From CAZJKE01 sp964555625 (GTDB lineage Bacteria > Planctomycetota > Phycisphaerae > Phycisphaerales > SM1A02), in assembly GCA_964555625.1 (NCBI GenBank), contig CAZKTE010000001.1, positions 69,528 to 133,527 on the forward strand: a DNA stretch of 64,000 nucleotides, read 5' to 3'. The first letter of the stretch is position 1. Every line of letters begins with the position of its first letter. A model generated the notes under the pieces. It made no database searches. It was not told the DNA's origin and saw nothing but the letters and a program-made list of their open reading frames with translations. A program made the position numbers and the translations under genes. Positions 43,092 through 51,225 of the stretch are shown piece after piece.

Positions 43092-43769
43092 TCAGCCCGC
43101 CGCGTGTTGCTTCCGTCGATTCAGTCTCCTTGACTCCCGGATGAGCACGAGGCCACTGTTGGGTCCCGGGACGGATCCCTTCACCAGCATGATGTGCTCA
43201 GCAGGATCGATTTTCACCACGTCCAAGCTGCGAACGGTGACCCGCTCGGCGCCCATGTGACCTGGCATCCTCTTGCCCTTCTTGACCTTCGGACCGGTAC
43301 CGAGGTTCGTCGCGTGCCCGGCGATGGAACCGCCGCGGCGATGGGCGCGCTTCACGCCGTGCGACGCCTCGAGCCCCTTGAAGTGGTGTCGCTTCATGGA
43401 ACCGGCGAAACCCTTGCCCTTGCTGGTGCCGACGACGTCCACGAACGTGACATCTTCGAACTGCTCGACCGTCAGCGACGCGCCAAGCTCGAATGAGTCG
43501 ATCTCGTCCTCGGACACTTCGATTTCGCGATGCACGCGCTTGGGCGTGGCGCCGGCCTTGGCGTCGTGCCCGATCTGCGGCATCGTCGAGCGTCCGGGAC
43601 GGATGTCCTCGAAGCCCATCTGCACGGCGCTGTATCCGTCGGTCTGCAGGGTCTTGACCTGCGTGATGACGCAGGGACCGGCCGCGATGACCGTCACCGG
43701 AATGTTGGTGCCATCTTCGAGGTAGTACCTCGACATGCCGACCTTGCGTCCAATGAGTGCGGGTGCCAT
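43092..43769 (-). CDS. rplC: 50S ribosomal protein L3
   Basis: Early-assembly protein reaching the peptidyl transferase centre. The 225 residues: MAPALIGRKVGMSRYYLEDG, VVGTSKGKGFAGSMKRHHFK near 112, SIAGHATNLGTGPKVKKGKR near 147, MPGHMGAERVTVRSLDVVKI. It starts 5 bases after rpsJ. Confidence 0.97.
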   Translation of the reverse strand: MAPALIGRKVGMSRYYLEDGTNIPVTVIAAGPCVITQVKTLQTDGYSAVQMGFEDIRPGRSTMPQIGHDAKAGATPKRVHREIEVSEDEIDSFELGASLTVEQFEDVTFVDVVGTSKGKGFAGSMKRHHFKGLEASHGVKRAHRRGGSIAGHATNLGTGPKVKKGKRMPGHMGAERVTVRSLDVVKIDPAEHIMLVKGSVPGPNSGLVLIRESRRLNRRKQHAAG

Positions 43770-43774
43770 CTCGA

Positions 43775-44089
<315 letters not shown>

Positions 44090-44152
44090 GGGGGGTCTCC
44101 AGAGACGGTCGCGCAGGGCTACCACGGGTCACGCCGCGCACGCGCAGCGTCG

Positions 44153-44190
44153 AGAATCGGCGATTCTACGCCCTCCGGTGGCCCTGTCAA
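44153..44190 (-). promoter_or_regulatory. Promoter of the S10-spc-alpha cluster with overlapping palindrome
   Basis: On the minus strand TTGACA (44185-44190), 16 bases, TAGAAT (44163-44168): the best sigma-70 promoter in the window. AGAATC-GCC-GATTCT (44153-44167) is a perfect inverted repeat that starts within the -10 hexamer and covers the expected transcription start, so it may be an operator (inference). The leader to the rpsJ GTG is about 65 bases. Confidence 0.75.
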
Positions 44191-44258
44191 CGCCCCCAGC
44201 CCTACTCCTGGGATCCCATTTTCGCTTCCGTGGTACCTATCCTCGCAGCGGACATCGG

Positions 44259-44264
44259 TACAGT
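44259..44264 (+). promoter_or_regulatory. -10 element of the secreted-protein gene at 44271
   Basis: TACAGT ends 6 bases before the ATG at 44271, the spacing expected for a leaderless transcript. Confidence 0.45.
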
Positions 44265-44270
44265 GCCGGG

Positions 44271-45590
44271 ATGCTCAGTGCGTTGATCCTCGTCGCGGCA
44301 ACTGCCGCAGCAGATCTTGAGTCGGTCGCCTATGAGAATGGGACGGTCGGCATCCGCATCAACCTCCCGCTGATGGCCACCGTCAATGCCCGCTCGACCG
44401 AACCACCGAGCGTCTATGTCGGCGGAGGTAACCCCCTCTCCAACTGGCACTTGCGATTCGACAGGGTCGCAAATACCGCCCAGGACACTCCCCGTGACCT
44501 GGTCATGGCCGCCCGTGGTTTGCGAGAGGATCCGGAGGGCACGGCGATCATTGCCGACGAGTCGATGGATGTGGGGGAATTGCAAGGCTGGTGGCTGCTG
44601 CTGAGCCAGCCGGCAGGTGACCTGGAGCGTTCGGTCCACGGCTGGTTGGCGGTGCCGGCACCGGGAAACCAGACAATCCTGATCGCCCTGCTCACCAACG
44701 ACGGTGGGTGGCGAATCGGGTCGGAGGCCATCATGGCCTCTTTGGGCACGCTTGAGGTCCTCAACCCCGTCGATCTCATCGCGCGTCGCCTTGCCGGACT
44801 GCAGGCGGCCGAGCAACGACTCGCGGCACTCTCCCGCGAGGCGCTTTCGCCGTTGATCGGACATGACGAGTGGCGACGAATACGCTCAAGGGACGGCACC
44901 GACCTGGGATATGGCCGGGTTCAGGTCGAGGAGGCGCCCCGAGGGATCCTCAACGGTGCACCACCGGAGTCCGGTTACAGCAACGCGCTGGCTGAGCAGG
45001 GGCTGCTGGTTCGCTTGCAGTCGCGGATCGTCGCCGACGCCGAGTCGGGCATCGTATTCGACACGTTCGGCCTCTACTGGATGAGCTGGGATGGTCAGGA
45101 AGAAGCGTGGCGGGCGCGAACGCTGCAATGGAAGGACCAAGTCAGCAGCGGGACACAGGAAACAGGGATACGCACCCGACCGACACTGGGAAACCCACGC
45201 TCTCGTCTCATCGTGCTGCGTCAGGAGGAGACCTCGAACATGGAGGCGCCTTTCGAGGCGGCACTTGAGCAGCCGTTCATTCCAAAGACGCTGTCCTGGA
45301 TCATCGGCACATGGCTGGGCCACGACGCGGCCGACGGCACGTTCGCATGGCACGCCTTTGACGACTCTGCCGCCGAGCCGCGGATCGCGATGCGCACGGA
45401 CCTGCTCGAGCCTACCGGCGACGGCGCCTGGCGGCTGACCACCAGCATCGGCGAACACGGTACGACGCTCGAGACGATCGTCGATGCGCGCGGACGCCTG
45501 CTCCATCAGAATCAGCCCGGCGGAGTCGAAGTCACGGTCAGCTCCGAGCAGACGCTGCAGTCCATCTGGGCGCCTCGCAACCTCTGGTAA
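44271..45590 (+). CDS. Secreted protein of unknown function
   Basis: A 439-residue protein with a short signal peptide (MLSALILVAATAAA). The mature part mixes strands and loops (GTVGIRINLPLMATVNARS, GGGNPLSNWHLRFDRVANTA, WWLLLSQPAGDLERSVHGWL, VFDTFGLYWMSWDGQEEAW) and ends TLQSIWAPRNLW. The segments around GRVQVEEAPRGI and VFDTFGLYWMSWDG suggest an LolA-like or lipid-binding beta sheet, but no family is recognised. The ATG at 44271 precedes the signal peptide and lies 6 bases after a TACAGT; the longer frame overlaps the rpsJ promoter region. It abuts the next convergent gene. Confidence 0.7.
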   Translation: MLSALILVAATAAADLESVAYENGTVGIRINLPLMATVNARSTEPPSVYVGGGNPLSNWHLRFDRVANTAQDTPRDLVMAARGLREDPEGTAIIADESMDVGELQGWWLLLSQPAGDLERSVHGWLAVPAPGNQTILIALLTNDGGWRIGSEAIMASLGTLEVLNPVDLIARRLAGLQAAEQRLAALSREALSPLIGHDEWRRIRSRDGTDLGYGRVQVEEAPRGILNGAPPESGYSNALAEQGLLVRLQSRIVADAESGIVFDTFGLYWMSWDGQEEAWRARTLQWKDQVSSGTQETGIRTRPTLGNPRSRLIVLRQEETSNMEAPFEAALEQPFIPKTLSWIIGTWLGHDAADGTFAWHAFDDSAAEPRIAMRTDLLEPTGDGAWRLTTSIGEHGTTLETIVDARGRLLHQNQPGGVEVTVSSEQTLQSIWAPRNLW

Positions 45591-46781
45591 TCAGCAGATC
45601 TCGTTCGACAGCACGTCGATCGCATCGTGATCATGCAGCGCAAATGACCAGTCGCGTCGCGTGGCGATCGACCATGCTGCTCCCAGCTGATCGCCGCCAA
45701 CCGGCATACCCTGCTGCGCAAGCCACCCCTGGAGCGCATCGAAGGCGCCGCGTCGAGCAGCGCTTCCCGGCGCCGCCGCGTCGATCACGTCCAGCAACTC
45801 CTGTTTATGCGGTCCAGGAGCGCCGCCCTCCGGATCGCTGAACGACCGGCGCATCTGCGCTCGCCAATCCGGCGGCAGCAGCGGAAGACGCATCGACGCC
45901 GTCGCAAGCACGGCCGGCGCGGGCGCGACACCCAGCCACTTCTCGCTCCACGACTCCATGGCCACGTCGTAGCGGCATCCGCCCAGACCATGCACGAACA
46001 GGTCGCCCAGTCCTATGCGCGCAAGCAGAGTCGTCACCATCGCCCGCGGCCGCAGGTCCTCCCAGTCGCCGCGTCGGTCGTTGGCCGGGCCGTGCCACAG
46101 GGGGAGTTCTCCATCGTCGAGGGGCGACACGCCGCAGTCGACCACCGACGCAACCGAGTCGTTCCACGCGTCACGACAGCGATCGCCATCGCTGTGCATC
46201 TTCTCCACCATCGCCGCCCCCAGTGGTGATGCGAGCAGGTCATGGGCGCACACCGTGGCATCCACGCGGGCCCAGGGTGCCATGAGCGCGTCGGTCGCCG
46301 CTGCAACCTGATCAGCGGCGCTCGCACCAGGCGCAGCCTCGAGTGCCTCGGACATCACCGCCACGCCCCGGGGTGCTTCACTGGGCACCTCCATGCGGAT
46401 GCGGCCCTGGTCGCGCATTGATCCGCTGTCCGTCACTCCCTCGTATTTCGCCACCCCCACCGACAGCGACAAGCCCTCTCCTCGCGGATACTCGACGCCG
46501 GTGCCAGGCATGTCGTGGTCGATCACCAAGTGCACCAGCGTAGCGCCCATCGCATCAGCAGCGCGCCGCGCCGCGATGAACCTCGCGAGAATCCCGCAGT
46601 GGAAGAAGATTGGCTGGTGGCCGCTAACCACCGCGCGTTGTTCGGGATCGAGGCCAAGGTGAGCGCGCATCGAGCGTCGCCACTCTTCAAGTGGTCTTCC
46701 AAGTACCTGCTGCTGCGTATTGCCCCCACAGGCCCAACTCTCCAGAGGCGGCTCCACCTGTACCATCGGAGTTTCACACAT
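45591..46781 (-). CDS. Conserved protein of unknown function, faintly BshC-like
   Basis: A 396-residue soluble protein. Two segments attract attention: VVSGHQPIFFHCGILARFIA near 51, followed by TLVHLVIDHDMPGTG near 83, and FVHGLGGCRYDVAMESW near 262. The order GHQP...(x25)...IDHD...GGxxxY parallels the TGQQAG...EDHD...GGPGE order in BshC, the cysteine-adding enzyme of bacillithiol synthesis, so a distant relationship is possible but unproven. The ATG at 46781 is 2 bases after the stop of the glycosyltransferase gene (TGAGGATG), so the two are coupled. Confidence 0.6.
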   Translation of the reverse strand: MCETPMVQVEPPLESWACGGNTQQQVLGRPLEEWRRSMRAHLGLDPEQRAVVSGHQPIFFHCGILARFIAARRAADAMGATLVHLVIDHDMPGTGVEYPRGEGLSLSVGVAKYEGVTDSGSMRDQGRIRMEVPSEAPRGVAVMSEALEAAPGASAADQVAAATDALMAPWARVDATVCAHDLLASPLGAAMVEKMHSDGDRCRDAWNDSVASVVDCGVSPLDDGELPLWHGPANDRRGDWEDLRPRAMVTTLLARIGLGDLFVHGLGGCRYDVAMESWSEKWLGVAPAPAVLATASMRLPLLPPDWRAQMRRSFSDPEGGAPGPHKQELLDVIDAAAPGSAARRGAFDALQGWLAQQGMPVGGDQLGAAWSIATRRDWSFALHDHDAIDVLSNEIC

Positions 46782-46783
46782 CC

Positions 46784-47491
46784 TCAGCACGCCAGCGCGA
46801 GCGCCTGTTTGAGTACCGCCTGGTAGTGGGCGAGTCGCGCAACTGGATCGTCAAGGGGACCACCGAACGTCCTTGACGGATCGTTGTAGATGAGCCGCAC
46901 CGGGATCTCGCGCAGTCGCAGGCCGTGCTGCGCCGCTCGTACCCAGAACTGCATCGGAAACTCGTAGCCGTCGACGTCGAAGGCCATGTCCGCCAGCGCT
47001 GCGATCCGGTAGGCCTTGAATCCACAGAAGGCGTCCGTAATCGCCAGGCTCAGCGCATCGTTGAGCTCGGCGGTGATCGTCGCGTTGATGCGGCGGCGAT
47101 CCGGCGGCGGAAGATCGTCATCGACGCAGCTGGCCAGATAGCGGCTGCCCGAGAGCACGTCCGCGTCATCTCGGCCGATCGCCTCGACGAAGGTTGGAAT
47201 CGCCGCCGGCTCGTGCTGCTGGTCGCAGTCCATGGTGATCAACCAGTCGAAGTCGTCGACGGCCGCCCAGCGAAACATGTCCTGCAGCGAGTGCCCGTAC
47301 CCGCGGTTGGTCGCATGGCGGATGACCTCCACCGGGTGCCCAGCAAGGAGCGTGGGCGTCGCATCGGTCGAACCGTCGTCCACCACGAGTACGTCGCTGG
47401 CGTACCGCGCAACCTCCCCAAGGACGCGATCGATGTAGCGTTCCTCGTTGTAGACGGGAATCCCGACCAGGATGCGCGCCGCAGCCGACAT
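46784..47491 (-). CDS. Family 2 glycosyltransferase, dolichol-phosphate-mannose-synthase-like
   Basis: A GT-A fold enzyme of 235 residues: ILVGIPVYNEERYIDRVLGE at the N-terminus, VLVVDDGSTDATPTLLAGH near 34, and the catalytic DxD-like segment LITMDCDQQHEPAAIPTF near 83, then FCGFKAYRIAAL and VRLIYNDPSRTFGG near 200. It has no C-terminal membrane segments. The sugar and acceptor (perhaps a polyprenyl phosphate) cannot be read. I start at the ATG at 47491 because TACAAT ends 7 bases upstream; the ATG at 47500 falls inside that element. Confidence 0.88.
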   Translation of the reverse strand: MSAAARILVGIPVYNEERYIDRVLGEVARYASDVLVVDDGSTDATPTLLAGHPVEVIRHATNRGYGHSLQDMFRWAAVDDFDWLITMDCDQQHEPAAIPTFVEAIGRDDADVLSGSRYLASCVDDDLPPPDRRRINATITAELNDALSLAITDAFCGFKAYRIAALADMAFDVDGYEFPMQFWVRAAQHGLRLREIPVRLIYNDPSRTFGGPLDDPVARLAHYQAVLKQALALAC

Positions 47492-47498
47492 CCCGGCC

Positions 47499-47504
47499 AT
47501 TGTA
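47499..47504 (-). promoter_or_regulatory. -10 element of the glycosyltransferase gene
   Basis: TACAAT on the minus strand, 7 bases before the ATG at 47491. It predicts a leaderless message and decides between two in-frame ATGs. Confidence 0.5.
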
Positions 47505-47532
47505 CGCCGCGGCGCCTACCCGCTGGCGTTCC

Positions 47533-49128
47533 TCAGCAGGGTCCCCAGGCGCCGATGATCGCCAAGATGTCGCTCACGTCGACGGTCCCGCTGTCATCCA
47601 CGTCCGCGTCGCATCCACTGCATGATCCCCATGCGGCGATCGCCGCGAGGATGTCCGAGACGTCCACGACACCGTCGCCGGTGACGTCGCTGGGGCAATC
47701 CCCGGTGGGATCGCACCCGCCGGAATCGCACTCGATGCCCTCGCCGAGGAAGGTGCCGCCGCCGGCATTGCAGTTGGACTCGGGGATCTCGATGCAGGTG
47801 CCGCCACTCCCAACACAGCAGGCGCCGACGGGGTCACCACCGCCACCGCCGCCTGGGACCAGCGTGTCGAGCGTCGTCGCGCCCGATCCGATCGGATCGA
47901 GCCAATCATCAAGATATGACCAAGAGAGATAGAACGAGCGGCCGTAGTAGTCGTTGTAGTCGTTCCAGCAGTAGGAGGACCCGCAGCAGAGTTGGCCGAT
48001 GGCGCGGTGGTTTCCGTCGAAGAGAGGTGAGCCGGAGGAGCCTGGTGCAGTACGACCCTCGTCCCAGTTGACGTCCCAATACTCACCTGATCCGTTGGTC
48101 GAGTCGGGGAATGAGATTCGTTTCTCGGCGCACTCTGGATGGTGAACACCAGCACCATTGCTCGCCGATGACGCTCGCGACCAGCCCGAGAAGGTGATGC
48201 CCCAGGCGGGATTCGGATCTGAGGAGAGTTCCGTGAGCGTGAAGTCCGTGTAACTACGGGTGGCCCGCATCGTCGATCCGGAAGTGAACTGGTTCCAAGT
48301 TCCGTTTCCATTGCCACCGCTGCTACCGCCGCCGGGGGTACGACAGGTGCTGTTCTGGTGATTCCAGTAGACAACTATGCTGCTGTCGCTGCTGCTGGTC
48401 ACACCGCAATGATTAGCCGTCATGAAATAAGGCGTCTGGTCCTCGGCGGTGTTGTTGACCATGAATCCCGTACATGTCAGGAACCCGCTGAGGGTGTAAA
48501 CCCCCACGGAGGGGATCTCGTCCCACCACGCATCGGCTTGGCTGCACATCACATCAATGTTGCAGGACTCGCTCGAACCGCGCGAAAGGTCGTGAACCCA
48601 GCGATAGCCAGCGTTGATCGATGTCAATGTGACGTTGTCCTCGACGATACGCTTCTGGCTGGCGTCCACCTCGATGGTTATCAGCGCGTCGTTCCCGGGC
48701 ACGACCGGCGTCCAGAGTTCTCCGTGGGATCTGTTGTCATCGGCCGTGAAGTCTCGGATCGCCATGTCGCCGCGAACCGTCGAGATGGTCATCGACCCAC
48801 TCGTGGGCAGGGTCCAGCGACCGAACCCTAGATTCATGCTCATCGCATTCTCGCAGGAGACGCGCAGTCGCCAGCGCAGGCGCTCGTCGCTCGTCCGCTC
48901 CCAGAGGCCATGCGAGCCAGGTGTGATAATCGTGGTCGTGGGCAGCGCGAAGCGTGGAGGCAGACCCGAGTGTTCGCGCACGACGTCCTCGGCGTCCAAC
49001 TGCACGTAGTCCAGCGCGGGGACCGTCACGACCGGTACGGCGTCGGCGGGCATGCCGTCAATCCCGGCCATCGCAGGTAGGCAGATCGCCAGTGCACTGC
49101 AGAACACGATTCGAGCGATGTTGAACAT
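47533..49128 (-). CDS. Secreted lysyl-endopeptidase-like serine protease with dockerin-like C-terminus
   Basis: A 531-residue exported protein with a signal peptide (IARIVFCSALAICLPAMAG). The protease domain is of trypsin fold resembling Achromobacter protease I: catalytic His in FMTANHCGV near 238, Asp in YTDFTLTEL near 292, Ser in TAPGSSGSPLFDG near 361, and several paired cysteines. A Gly-rich linker follows (VPGGGGGG), then a Cys-rich module (GACCVGSGGTCIEIPESNC) and two dockerin-like calcium-loop repeats (DVTGDGVVDVSDIL, DVDDSGTVDVSDIL), each followed by AAWG/GAWG. In planctomycetes these C-terminal modules are common on secreted proteins and need not mean cellulosomes. The role is probably extracellular protein degradation. 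Confidence 0.85.
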   Translation of the reverse strand: MFNIARIVFCSALAICLPAMAGIDGMPADAVPVVTVPALDYVQLDAEDVVREHSGLPPRFALPTTTIITPGSHGLWERTSDERLRWRLRVSCENAMSMNLGFGRWTLPTSGSMTISTVRGDMAIRDFTADDNRSHGELWTPVVPGNDALITIEVDASQKRIVEDNVTLTSINAGYRWVHDLSRGSSESCNIDVMCSQADAWWDEIPSVGVYTLSGFLTCTGFMVNNTAEDQTPYFMTANHCGVTSSSDSSIVVYWNHQNSTCRTPGGGSSGGNGNGTWNQFTSGSTMRATRSYTDFTLTELSSDPNPAWGITFSGWSRASSASNGAGVHHPECAEKRISFPDSTNGSGEYWDVNWDEGRTAPGSSGSPLFDGNHRAIGQLCCGSSYCWNDYNDYYGRSFYLSWSYLDDWLDPIGSGATTLDTLVPGGGGGGDPVGACCVGSGGTCIEIPESNCNAGGGTFLGEGIECDSGGCDPTGDCPSDVTGDGVVDVSDILAAIAAWGSCSGCDADVDDSGTVDVSDILAIIGAWGPC

Positions 49129-49310
49129 CCTTCCCGTCTACTCCATTGGATTCCGTGTTGACCAGGGGCAGCCTGGTCAGGCGGTCACCGCGTTGTGTAC
49201 ATGCCCGCTGATTACAGGCATGCTTGAGCCTACCTCACCATTCGCCCAAGCAGAAGGATGCGGTTGCATGCATTTGCGCAACATGCCCCGAATCCCCCAT
49301 GCATGGGTGT

Positions 49311-50312
49311 TCAGGTCAGTGGATCGCGGCGATACAACCGCGACTCAAGGGCCCAGATTCGCTCGGTGAACGCCTCGGCAGCGGCCGGAAGTTCCTCCCA
49401 GGGACGCGCCGCATCGAGGGCGATCTGCGTATGGGCATCGAGCTGGTCGAGTTGGGAAACGAACACCGCCTCCGGCGTGGCGGGCCGCTTGGCGGCCCCA
49501 TGCTCTGGCAGGCCATGGTGACTGAGCACGATGTGCTGCATGACCTCGAGGAACCCGTCGGGCAGCGGCTCGCCGAGCGCGGCCTCGGCTTCGACTGCCC
49601 GAGCCTCCAGCCAAGTGGCTCCCATCGCGATGTGGCCGATGAGGTTTCCCTCCCGCGTGTACTCGAATCCACGGTCCCATCGAAGTTCCGAGGTCTTCCC
49701 AAGGTCATGGAGGAAGAGGCCCAGAAGCACGATGTCCCGGTTCAGTCGCTCGTAGTGGGGCAGCATTGCATCGGCGCACGTCATCAACTGGAGCGTGTGC
49801 TCAAGAAGCCCGCCAATCCAGGCGTGGTGCACGTGCATTGCTGCCGGCGCCACGCGAAAGCGGCCCATCAGTTCTTCGTCGGCCAGATAGGCATCGGCCA
49901 GCGCACGGGCGGCAGGATGATCCAGCGATCCGAGCAGGCTGCGCACCTGCGAAAACATCTCGTCGATGTCGTTGCGAGTACTGGGCAGCAGGTCGGTCAA
50001 CTCATCGGCTGATGGTTCGTGTGGCCAGATCTCGTTGATCTTGATCTGCAACTGCTCGTTGAAGATCTCCTGCATGCCCTCGACCCCGACGAACCCGGTC
50101 GACTTGATGTCGGCCATGGCCCCGGCGTCAAACTGCCACTGGCGACCGGGAGCCTCGCCGGTTGAGTCGCGGAGGATGCACTTGAGAAACGGATCGCCGT
50201 TTCGGGTCGTTCCGACCTGGGGATTGATTAACGCGTACACGCCGTGCACGAATCCCTGGCCCGTCATGGACGCGACCGTCGTGCGCCCCATCGTCTCGCC
50301 GCCCGTTGCCAT
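49311..50312 (-). CDS. HD-domain 3'-5' exoribonuclease, YhaM-like
   Basis: A 333-residue protein with an N-terminal OB-fold-like part (QGFVHGVYALINPQVGTTRN, CILRDSTGEAPGRQW) and a C-terminal HD domain: AAMHVHHAWIGGLLEHTLQL near 157, VLLGLFLHDLGKTSELRW near 195, and VLSHHGLPEHG near 262, giving the metal-binding histidines and HD pair of YhaM, a manganese-dependent nuclease in Firmicutes. The ATG at 50312 is supported by a TAGACT ending 6 bases before it. Function assigned by architecture only. Confidence 0.8.
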   Translation of the reverse strand: MATGGETMGRTTVASMTGQGFVHGVYALINPQVGTTRNGDPFLKCILRDSTGEAPGRQWQFDAGAMADIKSTGFVGVEGMQEIFNEQLQIKINEIWPHEPSADELTDLLPSTRNDIDEMFSQVRSLLGSLDHPAARALADAYLADEELMGRFRVAPAAMHVHHAWIGGLLEHTLQLMTCADAMLPHYERLNRDIVLLGLFLHDLGKTSELRWDRGFEYTREGNLIGHIAMGATWLEARAVEAEAALGEPLPDGFLEVMQHIVLSHHGLPEHGAAKRPATPEAVFVSQLDQLDAHTQIALDAARPWEELPAAAEAFTERIWALESRLYRRDPLT

Positions 50313-50316
50313 CCCC

Positions 50317-51225
50317 CTAGTCTACGGCGGCCCGGTCATCACCGGCGCCAATCCCGGCGATTGCCTCCGGGATCAACGGCAGCAGGTCACTGGCGAGCAT
50401 CCCGCGGTCTCCACCGCGCTGCGCCCAGCTTCGGCCGGCCATCGCGTGCACGCGCACGGCGATGCGCGCAGCATCCATCAGGCGCGCCGTCCCGTCCTGC
50501 AGGTACTGTGCAACCAGGCCTCCGATTGTGCCCGCAAGCACGTCGCCGCTTCCACCGGTGGCCAGTTCCACGCCGCCGCCGTGTTCCTCGAACACCTCGA
50601 CGCCGTCGCTGATGGCAGTCACGTCGCTCTTGAGCACGACGATGCACCCGAGCCGTTGCGCCATGGCCGCGGCGGCAGCCGCTCGATCAGTTGGATCGGC
50701 ATCGACACCCACCGCCGCTGCGAGCCGCCGGTACTCGCCCACGTGCGGCGTCGCGACGATTGGCGCGACAAGTTCCCCGGGACCATCCTCGAGCGAGGCC
50801 AAGGCGTTGAGGCCGTCGGCGTCCAGGATGACTGGTCGATCCGGCCGCGAGACGAGGGCGGCGACGAGTTGTTGCTGGGGCCACTGTGCGCCGAGCCCAG
50901 GTCCGAGCACCAGACAGCGGCAATTGCTGGCCTTCTCGTCAAGGACCTCAAGTGCCGCGCTGGGTGCGATCTGTCCGTCGCCATCCACTGGAAGTGCGAT
51001 GCCCGTCGCAACCGGGGCTGCGGCCAGCGCCGCTGCCAGCAGCGGCTCGGGCATGCCCAGCATCGCCAGACCGCAGCCGCTACGAAGAGCCGCCAACGCC
51101 GCCAGCGCCGGCGCCCCGATCATGACGTCGCCGTCTCCGCGGTGACCGCCGATGACGCAGACACTTCCAAAGACACCCTTGTGTCCGTCCGCTGGCCTCG
51201 GCGGCAGCGACGGAAGATCGCTCAC
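50317..51225 (-). CDS. nnrD: ADP- or ATP-dependent NAD(P)H-hydrate dehydratase
   Basis: Repairs hydrated NAD(P)H in the cytoplasm; ribokinase-like YjeF C-terminal family. The 302 residues: HKGVFGSVCVIGGHRGDGDV near 15, CLVLGPGLGA near 103, ILDADGLNALAS near 133, VATPHVGEYRRLA near 156, and the catalytic TGGSGDVLAGTIGGL near 228. The N-terminal epimerase domain of fused YjeF proteins is absent. The GTG at 51225 overlaps the stop of the transglutaminase-like gene (GTGA), and the longer frame upstream is only a shadow of that gene. Confidence 0.92.
   Translation of the reverse strand: MSDLPSLPPRPADGHKGVFGSVCVIGGHRGDGDVMIGAPALAALAALRSGCGLAMLGMPEPLLAAALAAAPVATGIALPVDGDGQIAPSAALEVLDEKASNCRCLVLGPGLGAQWPQQQLVAALVSRPDRPVILDADGLNALASLEDGPGELVAPIVATPHVGEYRRLAAAVGVDADPTDRAAAAAAMAQRLGCIVVLKSDVTAISDGVEVFEEHGGGVELATGGSGDVLAGTIGGLVAQYLQDGTARLMDAARIAVRVHAMAGRSWAQRGGDRGMLASDLLPLIPEAIAGIGAGDDRAAVD
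50319..50324 (-). promoter_or_regulatory. -10 element of the YhaM-like gene
   Basis: TAGACT on the minus strand ends 6 bases before the ATG at 50312. It lies inside the 3' end of the upstream nnrD gene, so the YhaM-like gene may have its own promoter. Confidence 0.4.

Noticed and set aside
47533..47700. Cellulosome dockerin
   Set aside because: The paired DVxGDGxVDVSDIL repeats look like the C-terminal module common on planctomycetal secreted proteins; no cohesin or scaffoldin is in the window, so a cellulosome is not claimed.
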